This document shows, in pieces, positions 1 to 7,626 of a stretch of DNA of 64,000 bases (position 1 is the first letter of the stretch; each line of letters begins with the position of its first letter). Position numbers and translations under genes: made by a program. The notes under the pieces were generated by a model, which saw only the letters and a program-made list of their open reading frames with translations, was not told the DNA's origin and made no database searches. The stretch spans positions 1 to 64,000 of the forward strand of contig NZ_BEWG01000081.1 in assembly GCF_002723835.1 (NCBI RefSeq), written 5' to 3'. This stretch comes from Mycobacterium sp. shizuoka-1 (GTDB lineage Bacteria > Actinomycetota > Actinomycetes > Mycobacteriales > Mycobacteriaceae).

Positions 1-86
1 ATCACCACCGACCCCACACCGGCATCGGCGGAATGACACCAATCGAGCGCCTACGCGTTCACAACCTACCCGTGAAGAACACCTAG
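1..86 (+). mobile_element. 3' end of an IS481-type transposase, truncated by the window edge
   Basis: Read from base 3, the frame is open to a TAG at 84-86 and gives a 27-residue tail beginning HHRPHTGIGGMTP and ending NLPVKNT. The RPHxxxGGxTPxxRL pattern is the usual C-terminus of DDE integrase-core transposases of the IS481/IS3 type. The rest of the element lies outside the window, so completeness and family cannot be settled. I could not identify its terminal inverted repeat. Confidence 0.6.
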
Positions 87-380
87 CGATCAGCGGTGTG
101 GAGTTGATTAGCCGGTGGTATGACAACGCGGCATATCTCGCCATCATGTCCGATTGCGCCCACACTCACATCGGCGTGTGGTCGGAGAACAGTTTCGACC
201 GCACCGTCGTGGTCGCCGACTACGGGTAGCCAGAGCGGGCCAGATCCCGCACATCGAAGCGACACGGTACATCGGCCGTCGGCCTCACGCCTGTGGTGTT
301 GTCGGAGCTGACGGCACAGCCACGGACATGGGCGGTGCCTGAAGGCGCAATGTCGAGGCCGTCGGATACAGGATCGCGGG
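87..380. other. Non-coding or decayed stretch between transposase end and the MBL-fold gene
   Basis: About 294 bases without a convincing complete gene. A 43-codon plus-strand frame (98-229, GTG to TAG) contains a run like RWYDNAAYLAIMSDCAHTHI that resembles the N-terminus of a small-molecule SAM methyltransferase, but it stops early. It may be a gene remnant cut when the insertion sequence arrived. A minus-strand reading frame here looks random and was not called. Confidence 0.3.
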
Positions 381-1424
381 TCACTGCTTCGGCCACCATG
401 TGGTGACGGTGTCACGCATCGGTTCTACGCGGTGCTCTGCCGCCAAGAGCGCCAGATGGGCCAGTGTTTCACCGTTGGCGGCCCGGCGCATGAAGTTGGG
501 TACCTGAGCCCAGGGCCGCGACCACCCCAGGCGGGTGGTGATCTGCCAGCAGGTTGCCCCAGGGCAGTCGGCCACCGCGCGTTCGATCTCACCAAGGCGC
601 GTGCGGTGATGGGCGAAAAGTTCGTCCAGCCTGGTTGTGAACGCGTCGAAGCGGTATTCGTGGGCGGGAAGCACCTCGTCGGGTTGATATCCACGCAGTT
701 TGGCCAGCGAGGCGAGGAAGTCGGCGAGGGGATTGGCGGCTTGCTGGGGATGCACGGAGATGTTCGGGGTGATCCGCGGCAACACACAATCGCCGGTCAG
801 CATCAGCCTGCGGTCGGGCTCGGCGAAGCAGAGATGCCCGGGCGAATGGCCGGGCGTCCAGATCGCGCGCAGGTTCCAGCCCGGCAACGGGAGACGATCG
901 CCATCGTCGATGAACCGGTCCGGTTCGGCCTGCCGGACGAACTGCCGGATTCCAAGCGACGCCGAGCTCAGTTCGTCCAACTCGACCTCGGGCACCCCGC
1001 AGTCCACCAAGAGGTCCCGCATACTCGCCACGAGAGGTTCTACCTCGCCGTAGCGGGTGGGCAACACCGCGGCATCGGCCGGGTGCACCCCGACCCATGC
1101 TCCGGAATGCTCGCGCACCCGCCCAGCCAATCCGTAGTGGTCGGGGTGGACGTGCGTGATCAGCACCGCAGAGACGTCGGTGATGTCGCATCCGGCCTTG
1201 GACAGTCCCTCGACGAGGGCCGTCCACGCTTCCTCGGTGTCCCAGCCGGCGTCGACGATGGCGACCCCGTCAGGCAGCTCGAACGCATACACCAGCACGT
1301 ATCGCAACGGATTGTCCGGGATTGGCACCGGGATCGACCACAATCCCGGTCGCACCTGCTCGACCGGCGGCAACACGCCGTCGACCCAGGCCTGCCGCTG
1401 AACGGCCCCCGGCGCCTCGGCCAT
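381..1424 (-). CDS. Metallo-beta-lactamase-fold hydrolase
   Basis: A 347-residue protein of the MBL superfamily. HVHPDH at about residues 91-96 is the HxHxDH zinc motif. TPGHSPGH near 190-197 carries the next metal histidine and TGD near 210-212 the bridging aspartate. Family members hydrolyse thioesters, lactones or similar bonds in the cytoplasm; the substrate cannot be read from sequence. The start at 1424 has AGGAGG eight bases upstream, and an upstream ATG has no such site. It is the last gene of the minus-strand set with TetR, ALDH, ferredoxin and ADH, so a role in clearing a CoA ester or lactone intermediate is a reasonable inference. Confidence 0.85.
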   Translation of the reverse strand: MAEAPGAVQRQAWVDGVLPPVEQVRPGLWSIPVPIPDNPLRYVLVYAFELPDGVAIVDAGWDTEEAWTALVEGLSKAGCDITDVSAVLITHVHPDHYGLAGRVREHSGAWVGVHPADAAVLPTRYGEVEPLVASMRDLLVDCGVPEVELDELSSASLGIRQFVRQAEPDRFIDDGDRLPLPGWNLRAIWTPGHSPGHLCFAEPDRRLMLTGDCVLPRITPNISVHPQQAANPLADFLASLAKLRGYQPDEVLPAHEYRFDAFTTRLDELFAHHRTRLGEIERAVADCPGATCWQITTRLGWSRPWAQVPNFMRRAANGETLAHLALLAAEHRVEPMRDTVTTWWPKQ

Positions 1425-1476
1425 GGCTGTGTTCCTCCTGTCGCGGTCCCGACGCACACCGTCACACGCACAAATG

Positions 1477-2103
1477 TTAGTCATCGTTCACAATCCTGGG
1501 CAGGTCGTCGCTGGCTGCTATGCCGAGCACCGCGTAACCCATGGCGGCCAGACGGGCAGCGACCCGCTCGGGGGGCAGGCCGGTGTCGCGGTAGTGAAGG
1601 ATCGACTGGATCGCGCCGATCGCACCATGTACGACCGCGCGGACGTCGGCCTCATCAAGCTCCGGCCGCAACTCCGCGACCACGTGCACCCATTCCTCGA
1701 GATACAGTCGCTGCTTACGTCGCAGGCGGCGCCGCTGCTCATCGGACAAGTTATGCAACTCGCGGTAATAGACAATCGCCAGCTCCCGATCGTTGATCAC
1801 CAGCGAGACATGGTCGGCGACCAGCCCAGTCAACGCCTCACGCTCATCACGAGCCTGGTCCACGATGGTCGAGGCCCGCTCCAGCAGCGCGTCGATCACC
1901 CGCTCGAACAGCGACGCGAGCACGGCGGCCTTGCTGTCGAAATGCCGGTAGATTCCCGGTCCCACGATTCCAGCCGCCACACCGAGATCCGTCATCGACA
2001 CGGCGTGATATCCCCGCTCGGCGATGAGCTCGGCGGCCGCGGCCAGAATCCGCTCACGACGTTCGCTTCCCCGAGTCCGTTGAGTAACGATCGCTCCGCT
2101 CAC
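1477..2103 (-). CDS. TetR-family transcriptional regulator
   Basis: A 208-residue TetR repressor. The N-terminal helix-turn-helix spans roughly residues 15-60 (RRERILAAAAELIAERGYHA, then GPGIYRHFDSK). The GTG start at 2103 follows AAGAGGAAGGGG; upstream in-frame codons lack a ribosome site. The C-terminal ligand domain contains RRRLRRKQRLYLEEWVHV and closely matches that of the TetR at 20091-20705, so the two are paralogues. It lies between the aldehyde dehydrogenase and the MBL hydrolase. An imperfect inverted repeat 90 bases upstream (2193-2210) is a candidate autoregulatory operator. The ligand is probably an acyl-CoA or pathway acid (inference). Confidence 0.88.
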   Translation of the reverse strand: MSGAIVTQRTRGSERRERILAAAAELIAERGYHAVSMTDLGVAAGIVGPGIYRHFDSKAAVLASLFERVIDALLERASTIVDQARDEREALTGLVADHVSLVINDRELAIVYYRELHNLSDEQRRRLRRKQRLYLEEWVHVVAELRPELDEADVRAVVHGAIGAIQSILHYRDTGLPPERVAARLAAMGYAVLGIAASDDLPRIVNDD

Positions 2104-2192
2104 CGTGCCCCTTCCTCTTGGGTGAAACCACATGGGCCGGCGTCGCCTGCTTGTGCCCTGAACTCGCGTGGTCCCACCGCGGCCAACAGCAA

Positions 2193-2210
2193 TGCTAACA
2201 GCGGTTAACA
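2193..2210. promoter_or_regulatory. Imperfect inverted repeat, candidate TetR operator
   Basis: TGCTAAC-AGCG-GTTAACA: arms match at 6 of 7 positions. It sits 90 bases upstream of the TetR start, between the ALDH stop and the TetR gene (gap 2104-2357). Size and shape fit a TetR-family operator; binding is unproven. Confidence 0.4.
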
Positions 2211-2357
2211 CGCTGCAGGGCCGGGTAGCGAATTGGCGCGGACGAGGCGAAGCGGTTGCTGACGATGATTGGCCGACGAGGTGTTGGTCGACCGGGCCAG
2301 CGGGAAGCGACACCTGCACCGCGGTCGGCGACGCTAGGCGGTGGGCGGCCCCCGCTC

Positions 2358-3884
2358 CTATTCCTCAGCGGGCAGGATTAGGGACCAGAAGCGCGACTGG
2401 CGATCATTCGTCAGGCTCATGTAGATGTGTTTGGCTTCGGTGAAATCGAGGAATCCGTCGTCTCCGAGTTCGCGGCCGATGCCGCTTTGCCGGTATCCGC
2501 CGAACGGTGCGTCGGGGCGCAACTGGTGGTGGTCATTGATCCAGACCGTGCCGGCGCGTAACCGGCGGCTGATTTCGTAGGCGTTGACCATGTTGGTGGA
2601 CCACACCGTCGCTGCCAAGCCGTATATCGTGTCGTTGGCCAGGCGCACCGCGTCGTCGACGGAGTCGTACCCGATGACCGACAGCACGGGGCCGAAAAGC
2701 TCCTGACGGGCGATCGGCATGTCGTTGTTGACGTTGTGGATCACTGTCGGCTGGAAGAAGTAGCCGTCGCCGATGTCGGCACGACGACCACCACACGCCA
2801 CTGTGGCGCCGGCGGCCGCGGCGTCATTGACGACGCGCTCCAGCTCGGCGGCTTTCTCGGCCGAGATCACCGGGCCGAGGTCGGTCTGCGGGTTGCGCGT
2901 GTCTCCGAGTCTGATCGTGGCGGCCCGCCGCACCAGCCGGTCGATGAGTTCCTCTTCGCGCCCGCGTGGCACGAAGACCCGGCTGCCCGCTTCACAGCAC
3001 TGCCCGGCGTAGAAGTTGACGCCGAACAGCACGCCGTCGACGACGAGATCGAAGTCAGCGTCGGGCAGGATGACTGACGGCGACTTTCCGCCGAGCTCTA
3101 GGGTGACGTTCTTCAACGTTTGCGCAGCCCCGGCGGCGACGCTCCGCCCGACCCCGGTGCTGCCGGTGAACGTGACATGGTCCACCAGAGCGCTTTCGAC
3201 GAGGTATTGGCCCACTTCGACGTCCCCGGTGACGACGTTGAATTGCCCGGGGGGAAGATCTGTGCGCGACAATGCTTCAGCCAGTAGCATCGCCGACAGC
3301 GGCGTGCGTGGGTTGGGCTTGAGCACGACGCTGTTGCCCATCAGCAGTGCGGGAATGACTTTCCACACGGCCAACAAGAGCGGGAAGTTGAACGGGGTGA
3401 TGGCCGCGACGACGCCCTCGGGTTCCCGTACGACGTGACTGACGCTAAACGGCGGCGAATGGAACCCCAATGGCTGCTCCAGACGCACGCTTGGGGCCAT
3501 ATCGAGGAAGTACTGGCTGTGGGCCAAGGCGAATCCGACGTGCAGAGCGCTCGCCGTCTTGATCGGAGATCCGCATTCGGCGATTTCCGCTTCCAGGAGG
3601 GCGTCCTGGTTTTCGACCAGGTAGTCGATGGCTGGCTGCAGCGCTCGGACCCTGCTTCGCACGTCCAGGCCGGCCCAGGGGCCCTCGTCGAAGGCCGTGC
3701 GGGCACACGCGACCGCCGCCTCGACGTCGGCGATCCCTCCGTCGGCGACATCGCCGACGACGGTCGCGGTGGCCGGGTCGATGACCTGCCTGCGTTTGCC
3801 ACTGACGGAGGGACGCCATGTCCCGCCGATGTATTGCTCGAAGCGCCATCGCACATCGGATTTCAGCGGTGCCGTCATTGTCAT
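2358..3884 (-). CDS. NAD(P)-dependent aldehyde dehydrogenase
   Basis: A full-length 508-residue aldehyde dehydrogenase. Visible catalytic parts are the N of TPFNFP (about 166), the general-base E of LELGG (263) and the nucleophilic cysteine in GQCCEAG (about 297). The cofactor-domain motif FTGSTGVG precedes the Glu. It oxidises an aldehyde to the carboxylic acid. It follows the ferredoxin by 55 bases and lies downstream of the alcohol dehydrogenase on the same strand, so it probably oxidises the aldehyde made by that enzyme before CoA ligation by the protein at 7627-9360 (inference). Start ATG at 3884 or 3878; no strong ribosome site separates them. Confidence 0.93.
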   Translation of the reverse strand: MTMTAPLKSDVRWRFEQYIGGTWRPSVSGKRRQVIDPATATVVGDVADGGIADVEAAVACARTAFDEGPWAGLDVRSRVRALQPAIDYLVENQDALLEAEIAECGSPIKTASALHVGFALAHSQYFLDMAPSVRLEQPLGFHSPPFSVSHVVREPEGVVAAITPFNFPLLLAVWKVIPALLMGNSVVLKPNPRTPLSAMLLAEALSRTDLPPGQFNVVTGDVEVGQYLVESALVDHVTFTGSTGVGRSVAAGAAQTLKNVTLELGGKSPSVILPDADFDLVVDGVLFGVNFYAGQCCEAGSRVFVPRGREEELIDRLVRRAATIRLGDTRNPQTDLGPVISAEKAAELERVVNDAAAAGATVACGGRRADIGDGYFFQPTVIHNVNNDMPIARQELFGPVLSVIGYDSVDDAVRLANDTIYGLAATVWSTNMVNAYEISRRLRAGTVWINDHHQLRPDAPFGGYRQSGIGRELGDDGFLDFTEAKHIYMSLTNDRQSRFWSLILPAEE

Positions 3885-3939
3885 CTTGGGTCTCGCTTTG
3901 CTGGTTGTAAGACGGTTTTGGTCAGCTGGTGACGAGCTG

Positions 3940-4164
3940 TCAATCGTGGTAGCGAACTGTGATCGCGTGTTCGGGGCACGCCTGCGCGCCTTCCTCTGCT
4001 TCGTTGACCAACTCTGGCGGAACGGGATTGACGATCACGACGGACTTTCCTTCGTCGTCCAGGCCATAAACCGCAGGTGCCAGTGAGTGGCAGCGGGCAT
4101 GGCCCATGCACCGGTTGAGATCGACGGTGACCTCTGCGGATTTGCTGGTCACGGGACTCGTCAC
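3940..4164 (-). CDS. [3Fe-4S] ferredoxin of the P450-associated type
   Basis: A 74-residue ferredoxin with C19-x2-H22-x2-C25 and C63-P, the three-cysteine pattern of the small 3Fe-4S ferredoxins that feed actinobacterial cytochromes P450. The GTG start overlaps the stop of the P450 remnant (GTGA), so the two were once translationally coupled. The gene looks intact although its P450 partner is destroyed. An FprA-type reductase encoded divergently at 6005 could reduce it. It may now serve another P450 elsewhere, or be on its way to loss. Confidence 0.9.
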   Translation of the reverse strand: MTSPVTSKSAEVTVDLNRCMGHARCHSLAPAVYGLDDEGKSVVIVNPVPPELVNEAEEGAQACPEHAITVRYHD

Positions 4165-4449
4165 GACCTGGCCTCGAAGATCACCGGCAAAGACTTCACA
4201 CCCCAGGTGTCACCGGTGTGCCACACCGGTGGCTTGTCGGGATCCAGCCGGTATTCGGGTGTGGCCGCCGTGTTCGACGGAGTGCCCGACCGGGCATGCT
4301 TCACGCATCCGGTCGTAGATCGCCAGTCGGTGGCGTTGAACCTCCCGGTCGTGCATGCTCAGATGCTCGATGAACTTGTCGGCCGCTTCGGCGTTGAGCC
4401 GCGTGGGTCGTTCGTCATCGATATCGGTGTTGCGCTGTTGTGTCGTCAT
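4161..4449 (-). pseudogene. Cytochrome P450 remnant with a large internal deletion
   Basis: From the ATG at 4449 the frame encodes a normal P450 N-terminus, with YDRMREACPVGHS followed by VEHGG. At about 4255-4265 the sequence jumps, in another frame, to a typical P450 C-terminus: PEYRLDPDKPPVWHTG then GVKSLPVIFEARS, ending at a TGA at 4161-4163. The I-helix, ExxR and heme-cysteine regions are absent. A P450 of this type is about 400 residues and only about 95 codons remain, so roughly 0.9-1 kb has been lost with a frameshift at the junction. The terminal TGA still overlaps the ferredoxin start. The protein cannot be a functional monooxygenase. Confidence 0.9.
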
Positions 4450-4554
4450 TGTTGAATTCGCTCCAATCTTCACGAACGGCTATCGGTTTTGCGTCGCGGC
4501 CGTGGCCGAGACAACTTTGCACTGCAGGGCGGAATCAGCTCTCCACTTGGGCTG

Positions 4555-5676
4555 CTAGTCGTCCGACAGAATGACCAACCCGCGGATGTTGCGACCCGCG
4601 AGCATGGCCTCGTACCCCTCGTTGATTTGATCAAGCGAGTAGGTGTTGGTCACCAGCTCATCGAGTTTCAATTTGCCGGATTGATAGAGGTCGATCAGCT
4701 GGGGAATGTCGGAGAACGGGTTGCTGCTGCCATACACGGTGCCCAGGATCTGGCGTTCGAACATCACAACGTCGAAGGGAGCGATGGGTAGGTGGTCGGC
4801 GCCGGCGGGCGGCACGGCGACCAGGACGGCCCGCCCGCCTTTCCCCAGCGCCTGCAGCGCTTGTGCGAGGATCGCCTGGGTCAGAACGCCGGGCGTGGCG
4901 ATGGACACGTCGGCCCCCCTGTTCCAGGTGGCCTCCAACACCGCGTCGACCGGGTCGACGGCGGTCGGATCGACGACGTGTGTCGCGCCGAACACTTCGT
5001 AGGCGAGTTTGCGCTTGGCCTCGTCCGGTTCGACGGCCACGACGACGCGGGCGCCCGACGTAGCGGCCCCCTGGATCGCGTTCATGCCGATTCCCCCGGC
5101 GCCCCAGACGACCACGGATTCACCGGGCCGCACCTTGGCCTTGTTGACTGCCGCCCCGTAGCCGGTGGGCACGCCGCACCCGATCAGGGCTGCGGTGCGC
5201 AGCGGAACGCTCCGATCGATCTTGACGACGGAAACATCAGGCACCACGGTGTGCTCGGCAAACGTTCCCAGCAAGCACATCTGGCCAGCGCCTTGCGCTC
5301 CCACGTGGAATCGGTAGGTCCCGTCGAGCTGCGGACCGGCCAGGATGTTGGCACCCAGGTCGCAAAGGTTGGAGTGTCCGACCGCACACGAGCGGCAGTG
5401 CCCACACGCGGGGATGAACGACAACACCACATGATCGCCCGGTTCGACCGCCGTGACCTCGGCGCCGACCTCTTCGATGACCCCGGCCCCTTCGTGGCCG
5501 CCGATCACCGGATACGGCATCGGAAGATCGCCTGTCACCAGGTGGTAGTCGCTGTGGCAGAGGCCGGTCGCCGCCAGGCGCACCCGCACCTCGTGCGGGC
5601 CCGGCGGGTCGAGATCCACCTCCTGCACCTTGAACTGCTCGTTCTGCCCATGGAGCACGGCTGCCCGAGTCTTCAC
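4555..5676 (-). CDS. Zinc-dependent alcohol dehydrogenase, NDMA-dependent type
   Basis: A 373-residue medium-chain dehydrogenase. Catalytic zinc ligands are C40 and H61-E62; structural zinc cysteines are C91, C94, C97 and C105. A Rossmann GAGGIG follows near residue 195. The start MKTRAAVLHG and overall length match the actinobacterial NDMA-dependent alcohol dehydrogenases with tightly bound NAD. It is the first minus-strand gene of the set with the P450 remnant, ferredoxin and ALDH, so it probably converts a hydroxymethyl product to the aldehyde (inference). It is closely similar to the protein at 51656-52768, with identical zinc-ligand spacing. Confidence 0.92.
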   Translation of the reverse strand: MKTRAAVLHGQNEQFKVQEVDLDPPGPHEVRVRLAATGLCHSDYHLVTGDLPMPYPVIGGHEGAGVIEEVGAEVTAVEPGDHVVLSFIPACGHCRSCAVGHSNLCDLGANILAGPQLDGTYRFHVGAQGAGQMCLLGTFAEHTVVPDVSVVKIDRSVPLRTAALIGCGVPTGYGAAVNKAKVRPGESVVVWGAGGIGMNAIQGAATSGARVVVAVEPDEAKRKLAYEVFGATHVVDPTAVDPVDAVLEATWNRGADVSIATPGVLTQAILAQALQALGKGGRAVLVAVPPAGADHLPIAPFDVVMFERQILGTVYGSSNPFSDIPQLIDLYQSGKLKLDELVTNTYSLDQINEGYEAMLAGRNIRGLVILSDD

Positions 5677-6004
5677 GAAACTCCCTTCGTCGACCTAATC
5701 ACATCGATCTTGATCCGCGCGTCGACGCCGGCTGCCCAGACTGTTGTGTCGATCGAAGGGCCCCGTCGCCGTTGTCGGTGTTGACACAAGTCATCGTTGA
5801 TGTGACTCATGTCATTAAGCACTATGATCATAGGTCATACCCACACCGCTGGCAAGGAAAACGATTCCTGGATTCTGTCGCACCGCCGATCATCGGCAAG
5901 CAGTCTTGCCAGTTCACTGGCCACGGACCAGGAGTTTTGTACGCCGGACGGGAAGAAGAGAACGGGAAGAGGTACCTCAATAACGTGATGACAATTAGCC
6001 TCCG
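5677..6004. promoter_or_regulatory. Divergent intergenic region with two TGAC-N4-GTCA dyads
   Basis: A 328-base gap between the divergent alcohol dehydrogenase and FprA-type reductase. It holds TGACACAAGTCA at 5782-5793 and TGACTCATGTCA at 5803-5814. Both are TGAC-N4-GTCA dyads, with centres 21 bases apart, about two helical turns, and both lie in an AT-rich patch (about 5780-5840). This looks like a cooperative operator for a dimeric regulator controlling both directions. The regulator is unknown. The remainder shows no gene. Confidence 0.5.
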
Positions 6005-7522
6005 ATGCGGTTCCCCACATCGATGTACGGCTCTGACGCGCAGCCAGACCGGTCAGCACGCTCCGAGGTCGGCGTGACGCACACCGTCGCCCCCGGCGGC
6101 GAGGCCCGCGGACCGGCACGCATCGCTGTGGTGGGTGCGGGGCCGGCCGGCCTGTACGCGGTGACCGAACTTGTGGAGTCGGGTCACCCGGTGAAGATAG
6201 ACGTGTTCGAACGGCTGCCCTCGCCGTTCGGGCTCGTCCGGTACGGAGTCGCGCCGGATAACCAGAAGATCAAGTCGGTCGCCCGCGTTCTGGGCGCACC
6301 CTTCACCGCCCATTCAGCCACGGTCCGTTTTCTGGGGAACGTCTCTGTCGGCCGTGATATCAGCCGACACGAGTTGCGAGGATTTTACGACGCCGTCATC
6401 TACGCTTTTGGCGCGGAAGACGCCCGAGTGCTGGACGTACCCGGTAGCCGCCTGCCGGGCAGCTTTGCGGCCAAAGAATTCGTCGGCTGGTATTCCGGAC
6501 ATCCCGACGCCGCCGACCGCAACTTCCCACTGCACGGTCGGGGCGTGGCCGTGGTGGGGGCCGGCAACGTCGCCCTCGATGTCGCGCGAGTGCTCGCGCG
6601 CAGCGCCGAGGAGATCGCCGCCACCGACGTGCCCGACCGGGTCGTCACCGCACTTGGCTCCAGCGCCATCACCGACATCTATCTGCTGTGCCGACGCGGC
6701 CCCGCGCAGATGAAATTCACACCGGTCGAACTTCGCGAACTCGGCGAGCTGTCCAACGCCGATCTCATCATCGATCCGACCGAATTGGCGTTGAGCGAAA
6801 GCGAGCGAGCCGAGCTGTTGGGAAGGCCCCAGCTCGAACGCATGGTCTCAACGCTGCGGCAGTGGGCGGATCGGCCGCTGCAGGGCAAACCGAGGAGACT
6901 GCACCTGAGATTCCTCCGGAGCCCTGTCGCTATCCTCGGCGACGACCACGTCAATGCCCTGGTTGTCGAACGCAACGAACTGACCGACGACGGCCAGGCG
7001 CGCGGTTCAGGCCAGTACGAGGTGCTCGACGTGAACCTGGTGCTGCATTCCGTCGGCTACCAGGTGCGTCCGGTAGCCGACTTGCCCTACGACAGCGGTA
7101 CGCAAACCATCCGCAACCAAGGGGGCCGCCTAGTGGACGGACAGGGCCATTTCCTGCCGGGCGAGTACGTGACCGGTTGGGCCAAGCGCGGCCCCAGTGG
7201 CGTGATCGGCACCAATCGAGCCGACGCCGCCGAGACCGTCAAGAACCTGCTGGCCGACCTGCCCGGCCTCGCACCGCCGAGACACGACCACCGCCGGACG
7301 GTCATCGAACTGCTCGAGCACCGCGCAGTCAACGTCGTGGACTGGGCGGGATGGCTACGGCTGGACTCCCACGAAATCCAAGCAGGTCGGCGCCGAGGAA
7401 GCCCCCGGGTCAAAACCCCGGATCTGGCCGCCATGCTCGATCACGCCCACCCCCTGGCACACGACGCCCCGACGGACGCCGCGGCCGGCACCCCGAGCCC
7501 GGCCGGGCGAACACCAGGATGA
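6005..7522 (+). CDS. FprA-type ferredoxin-NADP reductase (adrenodoxin reductase family)
   Basis: A 505-residue FAD enzyme. GAGPAGLYA (about 44-52) binds FAD; VVGAGNVALDVARVL (about 180-195) binds NADP; GWAKRGPSGVIGTN near the C-terminus is the family signature that closes over FAD. It resembles mycobacterial FprA throughout and has a roughly 40-residue N-terminal extension. The ATG at 6005 has no clear ribosome site; a GTG at 6074 preceded by GAGG would remove 23 residues and is equally plausible. It would reduce the 3Fe-4S ferredoxin encoded divergently, completing a three-component P450 chain whose P450 is now a pseudogene. Confidence 0.9.
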   Translation: MRFPTSMYGSDAQPDRSARSEVGVTHTVAPGGEARGPARIAVVGAGPAGLYAVTELVESGHPVKIDVFERLPSPFGLVRYGVAPDNQKIKSVARVLGAPFTAHSATVRFLGNVSVGRDISRHELRGFYDAVIYAFGAEDARVLDVPGSRLPGSFAAKEFVGWYSGHPDAADRNFPLHGRGVAVVGAGNVALDVARVLARSAEEIAATDVPDRVVTALGSSAITDIYLLCRRGPAQMKFTPVELRELGELSNADLIIDPTELALSESERAELLGRPQLERMVSTLRQWADRPLQGKPRRLHLRFLRSPVAILGDDHVNALVVERNELTDDGQARGSGQYEVLDVNLVLHSVGYQVRPVADLPYDSGTQTIRNQGGRLVDGQGHFLPGEYVTGWAKRGPSGVIGTNRADAAETVKNLLADLPGLAPPRHDHRRTVIELLEHRAVNVVDWAGWLRLDSHEIQAGRRRGSPRVKTPDLAAMLDHAHPLAHDAPTDAAAGTPSPAGRTPG

Positions 7523-7626
7523 CCCGCACGTATCGAGTGGTGCGCCCGGGAGCCCGCCGACACCGGCACGCACAGTCGACATCCCAACTCAGGTCCACAA
7601 CACAGTCTCTGCGAAGGAGCCACGAT

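Noticed and set aside
83..415. 110-codon minus-strand reading frame
   Set aside because: Composition looks random (many Arg/His/Cys), no ribosome site, no recognisable domain, and it runs into the end of the MBL-fold gene.
403..415. GTGAC-GGT-GTCAC perfect dyad
   Set aside because: Lies inside the 3' coding end of the MBL-fold gene, not in a promoter.
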